Positions 29,496 to 38,763 of a DNA stretch of 64,000 nucleotides are shown piece after piece. A model generated the notes under the pieces. That model was not told the origin of the DNA and did not search any database. It saw nothing but the letters and a program-made list of their open reading frames with translations. The DNA is from Bog-756 sp963835465 (lineage in GTDB: Bacteria > Actinomycetota > Acidimicrobiia > Acidimicrobiales > RAAP-2), in assembly GCA_963835465.1 (NCBI GenBank), contig CAWIFR010000006.1, forward strand, positions 586,949 to 650,948, in the 5' to 3' direction. A program made the position numbers and the translations under genes. Position 1 is the stretch's first letter. Every line of letters starts with the position of its first letter.

Positions 29496-30320
29496 GCCGC
29501 GGCGGCATCACGGGCGAAGTCCGACCAGGTAGTGACCCACCTCCCCCACACGGGAGGGGGATAGTCGTGGCCCATTCCTTCGATCTCGACATAGCGGGCG
29601 TCGGGGACCAGCTCGGCAGTCCGGCGTCCTCCGCTCGGGTCGATGAGGGTATCCCGGCTCCCGTGCATCACCAATGTCGGAAGGTCGAGAGCACGGAGCC
29701 CGTCTGCCCGGGACCCATCGGCAACGACCGCGCATCTGTCGGGCCGGCCCGGACGGCCAGAAGCAGCGGTCGAAGGCGCTCCCGGCTCGCGCCCGGATGA
29801 GGTCCTCGTCGAGCCACTCGGGTTTCGAACCGTAGACCTGCAGCGCCGCCACCTGACGATCGATGTACTCGGCACGCGATGAGGCCGGAGGGGCCATGAG
29901 GAAGGAGAGGGCGGCCTCGGAACTGTCTCCATATCCCCGCTCACCGGTCCGAGACATCACCGAGGTCACGGACAGCAAACGGTCCGGGTGGTCAATGGCC
30001 AGTCGTTGGACGATCATCCCTCCCATCGAGCAGCCCATCACGTGGGCAGTGCGCACCTCGCACGCATCGAGCACGGCCAACGCGTCTTCGGCCATGTGGC
30101 CCAGTGTGTACTCCTGCCCTTCGAGCTTCGATGACAGCCCGACATCCCGGTTGTCGAAGCGCACGACACGGTACCCGGTGTCCACGAACATCGAGCACCA
30201 CTCCTCGGCATAGTTGATGCACTGCGATCCGAGGCCATTCACAAGGAGCAGTGTCGGCCGATCGGGCTCGCCGAACGCCTCGTAGTAGATCTCGACCCCG
30301 CCGTTTCGCGTCGTGCTCAT
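29492..30320 (-). CDS. Alpha/beta hydrolase, frameshifted
   Basis: About 275-aa hydrolase. The HG-like strand is LLLVNGLGSQCINYAEEW (NG replaces HG), the nucleophile elbow is GCSMGG (Ser about 100), and the acid and histidine are MHGSRDTLIDPSGG and EIEGMGHDYPPPVWG. The NGLG motif and GLSSKL loop are typical of a well-populated actinobacterial hydrolase group that includes anthracycline methyl-esterase-like (RdmC) proteins. A frameshift near 29740 lies between CFWPSGPARQM and CAVVADGSRADGL. Coupled to the acetyltransferase downstream. Confidence 0.8.
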
Positions 30321-30468
30321 CGTTCCTCCCAGAGGGCGATCGTAGCGAGGCTCAACAGCCTGGGGCGAGACGGCCACCCTTCAGATGATGGACACACGCT
30401 CAGCGGCCTGGTCGGCGGACGGCCCCCGATCTCTGGAGGACCGGTGGAGGTTGGTCTCGCCGCCACTG

Positions 30469-30905
30469 CTACGGTCGCGACCCGGCGTCATGGGTATCGC
30501 TGCTCCATCGGGTGCCATCCCACCATCGGAGTAGCGACCCTCCGGCCGGGTCCGGATACCAGCCGGCTGTCGGCAGGAGTGGAAGCGTTGGCTCCCAGCC
30601 GGCATAGGTCCACCGACCCGGCCCAAGTCGACCGGATGCCGCCGCCTGCTCTACGTCGATAAGTCTCTTGCGGATCACGAACCAGTAGATGAGGGCCGGG
30701 ATGGCCAGGATATTGACGAGGACGACAAGCGGATCCAGAGAACCTTTTCCTGGCCCGCGAGCTTCCACTGCCAATCCGGTCGCTTGGCCATGTCCACCAG
30801 AGCGACGACCAGCATGGCGAGCGAGCCCACGATGACGATCGCGTAGAGCACGAAGAGGAGGACGATGCCCGCTCCGAAGATTCCCGAACTCCCACTTACC
30901 ATCAT
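30469..30905 (-). CDS. DUF2510 membrane protein, frameshifted
   Basis: About 145-aa protein. Two N-terminal membrane helices (FGAGIVLLFVLYAIVIVGSL and, after the shift, VLVNILAIPALIYWFVIRKR) resemble the N-terminal unit of phospholipase-D-like membrane proteins. The C-terminal module is the actinobacterial DUF2510 motif AGWYPDPAGGSLLRWWDGTR. The two halves are in adjacent frames and join near 30745. DUF2510 is usually tethered to membrane proteins in actinomycetes; its role is not known. Confidence 0.72.
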
Positions 30906-31086
30906 CGACCAACACTACGTGACGGCCTCAACGTCGAGTCCGATCGCCTACGTCAGTCCGTCGGGTCAGTGCGGCGAGGAACGGATGGCCGTCCACCATC
31001 AATCGGGACCGCCGGACGGGGTGGTGGCGGTGCAGCGGTGACGCCGGCGAAGCGACCACGGATCCTGATCGCACCGCCTCGATCGC

Positions 31087-31563
31087 TCAGGTGCGGTTCA
31101 CCAGGCGATCGAGGTTTTCGACCGACTGCTCCAACATCGACAGCGGTACCACCGGCCAGGTGACGCCAGAACGCATCCCGTCGTCGGCGTTGGACCAGTC
31201 GCAGTAGTTGGTCACGTCGGTCCGCAACTCGTCCACCGGATCCAGCGCCCACCCATAGACATGGCCGAATGGCGGATGGTCGCCAAATCCCACAGTCCAC
31301 TCGATCAGACGGTTTGGGATGATCTGGGTAACGGTGTTGCGCACCTGGTACTTGGTCAGATTGGGGATGTCCCCGAGGGGCTCCCGGTCCATGTCCATGT
31401 CGAACGTCTCGCCCACCGCCGTGAGCGGCCGATCGTCGGGGGCCCCTTCCAACATGCCGGAGCCATCGATGGCCACTTGGCCGGAGGGCGTGGCCACGAT
31501 CCGGAACAAACGGCTGGCCGGTGCCGCAATACGGCGGGTGACGGACACTCGTTCAGTCGACAC
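31087..31563 (-). CDS. SRPBCC (START-like) family protein
   Basis: 158-aa single-domain protein of the polyketide-cyclase/START-like fold. It begins with VTRRIAAPASRLFRIVATPS (the usual first strand and helix) and includes NLTKYQVRNTVTQIIPNRLI and EWTVGFGDHPPFGHVYGWAL. Such proteins bind hydrophobic ligands in a central cavity. Ligand unknown. Confidence 0.78.
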   Translation of the reverse strand: MSTERVSVTRRIAAPASRLFRIVATPSGQVAIDGSGMLEGAPDDRPLTAVGETFDMDMDREPLGDIPNLTKYQVRNTVTQIIPNRLIEWTVGFGDHPPFGHVYGWALDPVDELRTDVTNYCDWSNADDGMRSGVTWPVVPLSMLEQSVENLDRLVNRT

Positions 31564-31852
31564 GAAGCCTCCTCAAGGTGGTCTCAGGGCAAAGCGACAT
31601 TAGCTCCTCGCCCCTGTCGCCACGGTGCCTGGTGGACTGGCGGCCTATCTGCCCAGGTGCTCGGCGCGCGCCTTCGCAACACCGGCCCCGACGGGAAGGG
31701 GCCATGGATCGAGATCCCGTCCCGTTGCCTGGCTGTCGGTCTTCGGCGCGGGAATAGAAGCACGACCGCCACCCGCCCCACCTCAAGCGGCGGCCGGTGA
31801 CCGGCGTGCTGACGTGGGATGGCGGGGAGCGGGCGACCGTCCCGGCCGCATC

Positions 31853-32152
31853 ATGACGGATCCGACTTGGTCAGGCTCGGTAGACCAGAGGGTGACCGAG
31901 GTGGTCCGGGCGGTGCCTGCCGGTCACGTCACCACCTACGGGGCTATCGCTCGTGAACTCGGCCTGAAGTCGGCGCGGCAGGTCGGTGCGGTACTGGCCC
32001 GAGGACGCCAGCCGATGCCGTGGCACAGGGTCCTCCCCGCCAGTGGCCGATTGGTGGACGGCCTGGTCACCGAGCAGGAGCGGCTCCTTCGATCCGAAGG
32101 GATCGAGGTGCGGGAAGGGCGAGTGGACCTCAACCGGTACCGCTGGCTATAG
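31853..32152 (+). CDS. Alkyltransferase-like DNA repair protein (ATL)
   Basis: 99-aa protein equal to the DNA-binding domain of O6-alkylguanine-DNA alkyltransferase. The arginine-finger helix is seen in TTYGAIARELGLKSARQVGA. The active-site motif reads PMPWHRVLPASG: tryptophan replaces the reactive cysteine of PCHR. Proteins with PWHR cannot transfer alkyl groups; they bind O6-alkylguanine lesions and hand them to nucleotide-excision repair (ATL family, e.g. E. coli YbaZ). Length fits ATL. Its end overlaps the end of the convergent gene by 6 bases. Confidence 0.9.
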   Translation: MTDPTWSGSVDQRVTEVVRAVPAGHVTTYGAIARELGLKSARQVGAVLARGRQPMPWHRVLPASGRLVDGLVTEQERLLRSEGIEVREGRVDLNRYRWL

Positions 32153-32668
32153 ATCGGCCGCGGACGCTCGGCGGCCTGCAGGCTCCACCCCGCGGGGTGC
32201 CGAGGCGTGCGGGTCGACCCGCTCGGTCTCCGCCCGGCTGAATCGTATCTGCCGCTCCACGAACGCCAGGTAGAAGGCCATGGAGAAGGCCAGGCTGGTG
32301 AACAGGCTCATCACGAAGAAGAGCCACGGCGCCCGCAGCCCGCGACGCCGGCCGTCAACGATGGTCCAGAGGGGCAGTAGCACCAGATTCACCATGATGT
32401 AATCCTGGGCCGCAGAGTCCGCCGCCCAATTGGAGAAGAGGGCCTTGGTGTAGCCGACATAGGTGGCGTTGTGGCCGTATTGATGGGTGTAGCGGATGTT
32501 GAAATACCAGCCGAGGCCCAGGGAGCCCACACCGAAGAGGTAGTAGAGGCCTTCAAGGACGGTGACCCGACCCGCCCGGCCCTCGACGAACAGACGCCGA
32601 TTGACGACAAAGGCGGCCACCGTGGTGATGATGCCGAGGATCCCGTAGAACACGAGTGAGCCGGTCAT
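32147..32668 (-). CDS. DUF2834-like membrane protein
   Basis: About 173-aa protein with four membrane helices (LVFYGILGIITTVAAFVVN, LEGLYYLFGVGSLGLGWYF, IMVNLVLLPLWTIVDGRRRG, WLFFVMSLFTSLAFSMAFYL). The second half, ALFSNWAADSAAQDYIMVNL followed by VDGRR and APWLFFVMSLFTSLAFS, is the DUF2834 pattern. Start chosen at the ATG of 32668 (MTGSLVF); upstream sequence is not conserved-looking. Function unknown. Confidence 0.72.
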   Translation of the reverse strand: MTGSLVFYGILGIITTVAAFVVNRRLFVEGRAGRVTVLEGLYYLFGVGSLGLGWYFNIRYTHQYGHNATYVGYTKALFSNWAADSAAQDYIMVNLVLLPLWTIVDGRRRGLRAPWLFFVMSLFTSLAFSMAFYLAFVERQIRFSRAETERVDPHASAPRGVEPAGRRASAADL

Positions 32669-32910
32669 TTCCCTCCCTTGGTCGTGATGCGGGGCCACGT
32701 TGGCCTGTCCACAGGTCACGCCGAGGGACGTGCCCGGCCTGTCCATCACGTCGGCCCCGCTCCCCCGAAACCGACTGCGCAACATCCCGACACGACCACA
32801 CGGCATGTCGACGCCGCATCACCGTTTCCGCAGCATAACCAGCATGGGGAGCAATGTCTTCGGGATCGTTCGATCTCGTCGACACTGCGGCCGAGGGGTA
32901 CCATGCCGAC

Positions 32911-33681
32911 ATGGATGCCAAGGAGATGTGGGGACTACTCGGACCCGATGTGCTGCGACGGATCGCCGTGGTCTCACCGCACTTCGACGATGCGGCCATG
33001 GGTGCGGGTCTGTTGCTTCTGACCTATCCGGGTAGCACGGTCATCACCGTGTTGGCCGGCCGGCCTCCCGCCTATCCCGACGAGGTCTCGCCCTGGGACG
33101 CCCTGGGCGGCTTCGTGAAGGGGGACGACGTCGTCGCCGTGCGCCGCGAGGAGGACGAGGCCGCCATGGCCCTGTTGGGGGCCGAGCACGCATGGCTCGA
33201 CTTCCCCGACCACCAGTACCTGGCGGCGGCGAGCCGTCCCACGCCGGAACAGGTTTCACCGGCACTGGAGGCGGCCATCCGCTGGAGTGATGCCACCGCC
33301 GTGTTCCTGCCCATGGGCATCGCCAACCCAGACCACGTGTTGAGTCACGACGCCGGCCTGCTGGCCCGCGCCTCGATCGGAGACGACGAGAGCGCTCCAA
33401 CCTGGTTCTGCTACGAGGACCAGGGATACAAGCACCTCCCCGGGATGCTGGCCTGGAGGGTGTCCAAGCTGTTCCGCCAAGGGCTTTGGCCCACCCCGGC
33501 CATCGTGCCGGTGGGTCTCGATACAGCAGCCAAGACCGCCGCCATCATGACCTACAAGAGCCAGATCGCTCCCCTCGATCAGGACCACATGTTGCAGGAG
33601 CGGCTAACAGCCAACGTGCCCGAGCAGTACTGGCGGCTAGCGCCACCACCGGAAGGTTGGGAGGGACTGCTCGACGCCTGA
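32911..33681 (+). CDS. PIG-L family deacetylase
   Basis: 256-aa zinc-dependent de-N-acetylase-like protein. The family signature is VVSPHFDDAAMGAGLLLL, a form of P-H-x-D-D. The third zinc ligand is probably the histidine in NPDHVLSHDAGLL. Relatives act on GlcNAc-inositol, mycothiol precursors or lipid-linked sugars. The domain order and short length resemble orphan PIG-L proteins and not MshB, which is longer. I prefer ATG 32911, which has GAGGGG upstream, over the in-frame ATG at 32854. Confidence 0.84.
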   Translation: MDAKEMWGLLGPDVLRRIAVVSPHFDDAAMGAGLLLLTYPGSTVITVLAGRPPAYPDEVSPWDALGGFVKGDDVVAVRREEDEAAMALLGAEHAWLDFPDHQYLAAASRPTPEQVSPALEAAIRWSDATAVFLPMGIANPDHVLSHDAGLLARASIGDDESAPTWFCYEDQGYKHLPGMLAWRVSKLFRQGLWPTPAIVPVGLDTAAKTAAIMTYKSQIAPLDQDHMLQERLTANVPEQYWRLAPPPEGWEGLLDA

Positions 33682-33758
33682 GCGCCGGCCCGTCCACCGG
33701 AGGGGCCGGGACGCCGGCCACCAACGGGTCACGCAGCCAGCCGTGGAGGATCGGTCGA

Positions 33759-34550
33759 TCAGCCTTCCAGGGGCACGGGGATGGCACTCAGCGACATGCC
33801 GCTCTCGTGGAGCTCGATCTGGGAGAGGGAGCACCCCGGGAGCCCGTGTACCCGCTCACGACTGAGGACATCCATGGTGTAGGCCGTCGAAGGCGAGACC
33901 CACACCGGCACGGCCGCCAGTACGCCCACCCCCACGTGATGGTTGTGGCCCGAGAGAATCACTCGCACATCGGAACCGTCGATGGCCTCAGCCAGGTCCA
34001 CAGGGTTCCGCAACATGATCTGTGTCATCTCGTGCACGGGCGACGGAATCGGGGGGTGGTGCAGCGCCAGCACTGTTCCCTCCACGGCAGGAACGGCGAG
34101 GACATCCTTCAGAAACGCCAGCGTCTCCTCACCCAACTCCCCGAAGTCCTCACCAGCAACCACGGAGTCGAGAAGGACGATGCGGAGGCCACCGACCCAA
34201 TGGACCTGGTTGATCGGCTGAGAGGCGTCAACGAGCGGCGAGGAATCCCCATGGTTGAGGAGGTATCGGCGAAAGGCTGAGCGGTCGTCATGGTTGCCGG
34301 GCAGATACACGACCCTCCCGCCGAAGGCCCCGACCGCCGTCGCCATTAGTTGGGAGAGGTCCTGATAGCTGGCAGGATCACCGGCATTGGCGAGGTCGCC
34401 AGTGAGGATAACCATGTCCGGCTTCAACCCGGCGTCGGCAATCAGCCGGAGGCTGGCGACAAGATTGTCACGGGGCCTCGATCCGGGAAACAGCATCTCA
34501 CCCGTGGTCAGGTGAAGATCTGAGAGCTGGAGCAGGTAGCGATCAGCCAT
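33759..34550 (-). CDS. Metallophosphoesterase (cyclic-nucleotide phosphodiesterase-like)
   Basis: 263-aa calcineurin-like phosphoesterase with every metal motif: LLQLSDLHLT, MVILTGDLANAGDP, VVYLPGNHDDRSAF, VLALHHPPIP and VILSGHNHHVGVG. This is the Icc/CpdA-type arrangement; such enzymes cleave 3',5'-cAMP or act on other phosphodiesters, some with low cyclic-nucleotide activity. Two-metal catalysis is expected from the motifs. Monocistronic and convergent with the PIG-L gene. Confidence 0.88.
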   Translation of the reverse strand: MADRYLLQLSDLHLTTGEMLFPGSRPRDNLVASLRLIADAGLKPDMVILTGDLANAGDPASYQDLSQLMATAVGAFGGRVVYLPGNHDDRSAFRRYLLNHGDSSPLVDASQPINQVHWVGGLRIVLLDSVVAGEDFGELGEETLAFLKDVLAVPAVEGTVLALHHPPIPSPVHEMTQIMLRNPVDLAEAIDGSDVRVILSGHNHHVGVGVLAAVPVWVSPSTAYTMDVLSRERVHGLPGCSLSQIELHESGMSLSAIPVPLEG

Positions 34551-34931
34551 GCAGCGTCACCTCCGCCTTGGACGCCACGGCTGAGCCGATCTCGAGGAGT
34601 CGGACCTTGTTTTGACATCCCTGCTTCATTCTCTGATGGCACTCCTCAGGACCACGGCTCGGCAAAACGTATGCTCACAGGTGCTGCACGGCCCGAGCGC
34701 ACGCACACACAACCGATGATGGGCGCTGCCGGTCTCGAACGATGGCCCGCCAGCAACGCGAGCTTTCCTCGAGGCAACGAGCGCCAGGTGGTCAGAGCTC
34801 GTGCCCGCCTCCGCAGCATACCGTCACGAATCGACCGTGCCTGAGCGCGAACTGCGCCGGGTTGCCATGGCGTGTCGGAAATGTCGGGACGGCTGCAGGG
34901 ACAAATCAGTGGGCACGACGACCTGGCGGAT
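34551..34931. other. Gene-free gap next to IS110 remnant
   Basis: 381 bases between the phosphoesterase start and the truncated transposase end. No coding sequence or RNA recognised. The missing 3' part of the IS110 transposase is not found here in any minus-strand frame, so the element's right end was lost or replaced. Confidence 0.45.
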
Positions 34932-35809
34932 CTAGCAGATGGCCACCATTTGGATGGCGTGGTTGAGCTGGCGATTGCCCCGACGGCTGAGACGGTGGAC
35001 GACCCTGCCTCCCGAGGAGTGTTCGATAGGGGCTACGCCGGCATAGGAGGCGAACTGGTCCCGGGTGGTGAACCGACGGACATCACCGGTGTAGCCGATG
35101 AGTTCGCAGGCCAGGATGGGACCGACCCCATAGAGCTCGGTCAATGTCGTACCCGAAGCCTTCACCGCGGTCTCGGTCCGCGGGTGGGACTCTTTCAACT
35201 GCACATCCAGTCGCTCCACATCGTCAAGCACCTCGTGGGCCAGGTCAAAGCGGATCTGCTCCACCGGAGTCACTGGTTCGAAGTCATTGAGCAGCCGCAT
35301 GGCGTCAGAAGCGTCGAGTTCCTTGGAGATTCCGGCCGGTGAGAGGTTGATCAGAGCAGAATTGAGACGGGAGATGACAGTGTTGCGGAGCCGCCCGATC
35401 TCGTGGTTCTGCTTGGCCAGGAGTCGGAGCACCTCCCGGTGGTTCGCCGGCTCCACCGAGCGCAGGCCCAGGGAGCGCAGGGCGGCGATGGCCACCGACC
35501 GTGTGTCGTTGGGTCGTTCTTGTTGGAACGTCCGGTGCCGAGAACCCGCACCCTCGAGGCCAGGGTCGCCGACACATCAAGGACCCGCTCACCAGCTCCC
35601 ACAAGCTGCTGGGAGAGCAGGTAGCCCAACCCTCCGGCGGACTCGACGGCCCAGGTGCGATCACCAAGGGGTTTCGCCCAGGCCAGCAACCGCTCCGTCT
35701 GCTGGCACGTGGCACGCACCCGGATCTCGGCCAACTGTCGTTCATCGCAGCCGATGGCTACTGCCGTGTGGGACGCCTTGTGAGGGTCGATCCCGATGAT
35801 CACTATCAT
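34932..35809 (-). pseudogene. IS110-family transposase, truncated and frameshifted
   Basis: DEDD/serine recombinase of the IS110 family. The N-terminal RuvC-like domain begins MIVIIGIDPHKASHTAVAI with the first catalytic Asp. A frameshift near 35510 falls within SNKNDPxDT. The C-terminal Transposase_20 domain has LTELYGVGPILACELIGYTG, FASYAGVAPIEHSSGGRVVH with the candidate catalytic serine, and RLSRRGNRQLNHAIQMVAIC. A TAG then stops the protein at the point where family members normally continue for about 80-100 residues (GRAYY..RK..GK motifs); those are absent. About 292 aa remain of the usual 400. The ribosome-binding site AAGGAGG before ATG 35809 is intact. Non-functional by truncation. 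Confidence 0.85.
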
Positions 35810-36110
35810 CAGTTCCTCCTTCGTGGTCGGTTAGGGACCGCGAGGGCACTCCTGGTTCGGATCTGGCGCACGTTCCTCTTTCGAGCCACCCGCGGCAAGG
35901 CCCGGGCACGAAGCTCTTCGTTAGAAAGCCAGTCGACCGGGGCCGAGGGCAGGCACTTAGTGAGCTACCTCGTCCGGACCTCTAGACGCTACGAACGAGC
36001 CGCAGCATCTGCCACCAAGTCTCAACGAGGCACTCTCGGGTCAGTGAGTTTCAGCGTCCTACTCAGGTTCAATAGTGCCCAGGGAGTGCTCCAAGTGTCT
36101 CTGATCTAGT
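35810..36110 (-). ncRNA. Candidate IS110 left-end / bridge-RNA region
   Basis: About 300 bases upstream of the transposase ATG without a coding frame. In IS110-group elements this 5' non-coding left end encodes the structured bridge RNA that pairs with target and donor DNA. Small inverted repeats are visible, e.g. ACGAA/TTCGT around 35909-35922 and GTCCGGAC at about 35972. I could not fold the region or find the paired guide loops; the call rests on position only. Confidence 0.35.
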
Positions 36111-36267
36111 CTCAGCAGGGTCGCCACTGCGGCTGACGGTTGGGTTCGGCGACATCACCGCCAGCGAAGGCGCCCGAGTCGTTGTAACCATTCAAATGAT
36201 GCTTGACCTCGAAGGCTATTGGGCTGGTGGTCAATGCCGTCAAGCCCGGAAGGCAAAGGTAAATCTG

Positions 36268-36876
36268 ATGGCCGACCAACCTCGGACCGATCAAGCCCCC
36301 GGGCCTGGGGCCGCCTCCGTCGTCCTCGTTCGTTTCAAGAGCAGACGTGCCGCTGAGCGCATGGTGGCGTCGCTCGGTCGTGACTTTCGCAAGAACGCAC
36401 ACAAGGGCAACGCAGCAGCGTTCATTGTCACCCACAATCAGGACGGCTCCTTCACACTCGACCAGTCCCGTGTGCTGACCCATAGGGGCCTCGGTATCTC
36501 GGTTACCAAGTTCACGGCGGGAGCCCTTACCGGACTGGGAGTCTTGATGACGATCTCGGCACTCGGAGGGGCCAAGACGGCGACACACGCTGCCCGCCAG
36601 CATCAATCGCACGTAGGCGAGGAGGACAAGCGACTCGCTGAGTTGCTTGATCACCTCGGTCCGAATGCGGCTTGCGTCGTGTTTCACTGTACGGACGATG
36701 CCGCCGGACAGGTTGTAGCCATTGAGGCCAGCAAGCACGTCGGAGACAACTCACAGTTCTCCCATGCCGAGTTCCTGGCCGTGCTCGATCGGCTCGGCAG
36801 CGAATACGACTGGGTGCGTCCTGTCGTTGCGGAGCACACCCCAAAGGTCAAGAAGCACCGGAAGGACCGCACGTAA
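36268..36876 (+). CDS. Conserved protein with hydrophobic hairpin (DUF1269-like)
   Basis: About 202-aa protein. The N-terminal part VVLVRFKSRRAAERMVASLG, DAAAFIVTH-like AAAFIVTHNQDGSFTLDQSR and a central glycine-rich hydrophobic stretch (TKFTAGALTGLGVLMTISAL) fit the pattern of DUF1269/YhaI-type membrane-associated proteins, with a soluble C-terminus rich in acidic residues. The likeness is modest. ATG 36268 chosen because the residues before it are not protein-like. It lies in the less GC-rich block beside the IS110 remnant. Confidence 0.55.
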   Translation: MADQPRTDQAPGPGAASVVLVRFKSRRAAERMVASLGRDFRKNAHKGNAAAFIVTHNQDGSFTLDQSRVLTHRGLGISVTKFTAGALTGLGVLMTISALGGAKTATHAARQHQSHVGEEDKRLAELLDHLGPNAACVVFHCTDDAAGQVVAIEASKHVGDNSQFSHAEFLAVLDRLGSEYDWVRPVVAEHTPKVKKHRKDRT

Positions 36877-37017
36877 AGGTTCGATACTCGGCAGAGCCTG
36901 GGTATCCCCTACCCCGCGTCGGGAGGCTCCAAGTGGATGAGTTTGGATCATTGGGGCTGCGAGTCACCCGGACAGGAGGCGCCGCCAACTGTTGCATCCG
37001 ACGTTGCGGGCGTGACC

Positions 37018-37180
37018 AAGATCACCTTGCGCACACTGACCCGTCGGGCCATCCCCCTCGAAGAGGAGGTGAAGGAGATCGACGGCCGGCCGAAGACCCT
37101 TGTTGCCGAGACGGCACCGGGCTCAGCACCATCACCATTGCGGGTTCCGGCTCCACCATGGTGGATCATTGAGCATCGAC
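37018..37180 (+). mobile_element. Second IS110-like transposase fragment
   Basis: In the +1 frames there is TKITLRTLTRRAIPLEEEVK, then EIDGRPKTLVAETAPG and, one frame over, STITIAGSGSTMV. This matches the helical linker plus start of the Transposase_20 domain of IS110-family proteins (LxxLxxxIxxLDxxxxxLVAETAPxLxxxxGxGxxxA). Only about 50 residues remain, on the opposite strand to the IS110 copy at 34.9-35.8 kb. It is a relic of a separate insertion. The rest of 36877-37310 holds nothing else I recognise. Confidence 0.5.
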
Positions 37181-37310
37181 AGGGGCGACCCCTAGGCGAT
37201 GTGCGGCTCGTGATCGGAAACACCTTCTATCTCAGTTGAGGTGGTTAGTGCGGTAACGCCTACTTGATTCGAGAATCTCACTGCATGTCCGCACCCTCCG
37301 AGCAAGTCAT

Positions 37311-38738
37311 TTACAGCTTGATATCCGCATAGAGGTGGTGGCGGTCGAGTAAGCCGAAACACCGGTCTTCGCAGATTTGGGCGATGTGGGGATCGATTTC
37401 GTACTTCGCTTTGGCTTCGGATGTCGTCGGTGTCGTGGCTCTCAGTGCAGTGACGATGACGTCGGCGACTTCGTCGATTTCGTGTGGCCCAAATCCCAGC
37501 GTGGTCAGTGCCGGTGTGCCAAGTCGAATTCCCGAGGTGTACCAGGCGCCGTTGGTGTCACCTGGCAATGAGTTGCGATTGGTGACCACCCCTGAGTCAA
37601 GCAGAGCAGCCTCAGCTTGACGGCCGGTGAGTCCGAAGCTGGATGCCACGTCCAAGAGCACAAGGTGGTTGTCCGTCCCTCCGGTGATGAGCCGTGCACC
37701 CCGCCGCATCAGACCTTCCGCCAGAGCACGTGCATTCTCTACGATGTGGACGGCATAGGCATTGAACGAGGGCTGGCGAGCCTCAGACAAGGCAACGGCT
37801 TTGGCTGCCATCACGTGAGGCAACGGGCCGCCGAGGACCATCGGGCACCCCTTGTCCACGTAGGGCGCGTACTCCTCGGTGCTGAGGACGAGTCCGCCCC
37901 GAGGACCACGAAGTGACTTGTGGGTGGTGGACGTCACGATGTCGGCGTGGGGAACCGGATCAAGGTCACCAGTGAGCACCTTTCCGGCCACCAGTCCGGC
38001 GAAGTGGGCCATGTCGACCATGAATGTAGCCCCGACGTCGTGGGCGATCTCAGCCAGGATGGCGAAATTGGGGTTCCGGGGGTAGGCCGAGTAGCCCGCT
38101 ACGAGCACCAGCGGACGGAACTCTCTCACCTGGGCCGCGATGGCGTCGTAGTCCAGGAGCCCGGACGTGGGATCGACCCCGTAGCTTGCCTGATCGAACA
38201 TCTTCCCTGAGATGTTGGGACGGAACCCGTGGGTGAGATGCCCGCCGGCGTCGAGCGCCATCCCCATCATGCGCTGGGAGTGCAGTTCGCTGCGCAATCG
38301 ATCCCAGCTATCGGAGTCAAGGTCGTTCACATGACCCGACCCTGTCTCGTTGAGGAAAGGTTGCTCGACTCGGTTGGCAAGGATGGCACTGTAAGCAACC
38401 AGGTTTGCGTCGATTCCCGAATGAGGCTGGACGTAGGCGTGATCGGCGCCGAACAGTGCCTTGGCATGGTCGGAAGCCAACGCCTCAATCCGGTCAACCA
38501 TCTCGCATCCGGCATAGAAGCGATGGCCCGGAGTGCCTTCGGCATACTTGTCCGACAGCCAGTTGCCCATGGCCAGCAACACGGCCGGCGAAGCGTAGTT
38601 CTCTGAAGCGATGAGCTTCAGTTGACGCCGTTGGGATTGCAGCTCACCGACGATGGCCTCTGCCACATCTGGTTCGGCGGCAGAGATCACCTCCAACGCC
38701 GATCGATAGGCATTCGCTACGACTGGATTGGGCACCAC
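37311..38738 (-). CDS. glyA: Serine hydroxymethyltransferase
   Basis: 475-aa PLP enzyme that moves the serine hydroxymethyl group to tetrahydrofolate, giving glycine and 5,10-methylene-THF. Seen are LKLIASENYASPAVL, YAEGTPGHRFYAGCE, the PLP aspartate in FMVDMAHFAGLV and the Schiff-base lysine (about 274) in VTSTTHKSLRGPRGG. It belongs to the longer subfamily carrying an insert around SGHVNDLDSDSWDRL and HLTHGFRPNISGKMF. GTG codons at 38738 and 38735 are both possible; the second has better spacing to GAAGGAG. A ZTP riboswitch directly upstream is the expected control for a one-carbon gene. Flanked by transposon relics on one side and a transporter on the other, away from other folate genes. 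Confidence 0.95.
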   Translation of the reverse strand: MVPNPVVANAYRSALEVISAAEPDVAEAIVGELQSQRRQLKLIASENYASPAVLLAMGNWLSDKYAEGTPGHRFYAGCEMVDRIEALASDHAKALFGADHAYVQPHSGIDANLVAYSAILANRVEQPFLNETGSGHVNDLDSDSWDRLRSELHSQRMMGMALDAGGHLTHGFRPNISGKMFDQASYGVDPTSGLLDYDAIAAQVREFRPLVLVAGYSAYPRNPNFAILAEIAHDVGATFMVDMAHFAGLVAGKVLTGDLDPVPHADIVTSTTHKSLRGPRGGLVLSTEEYAPYVDKGCPMVLGGPLPHVMAAKAVALSEARQPSFNAYAVHIVENARALAEGLMRRGARLITGGTDNHLVLLDVASSFGLTGRQAEAALLDSGVVTNRNSLPGDTNGAWYTSGIRLGTPALTTLGFGPHEIDEVADVIVTALRATTPTTSEAKAKYEIDPHIAQICEDRCFGLLDRHHLYADIKL

Positions 38739-38763
38739 GCGCTCCTTCGGACGACATCGAGTC

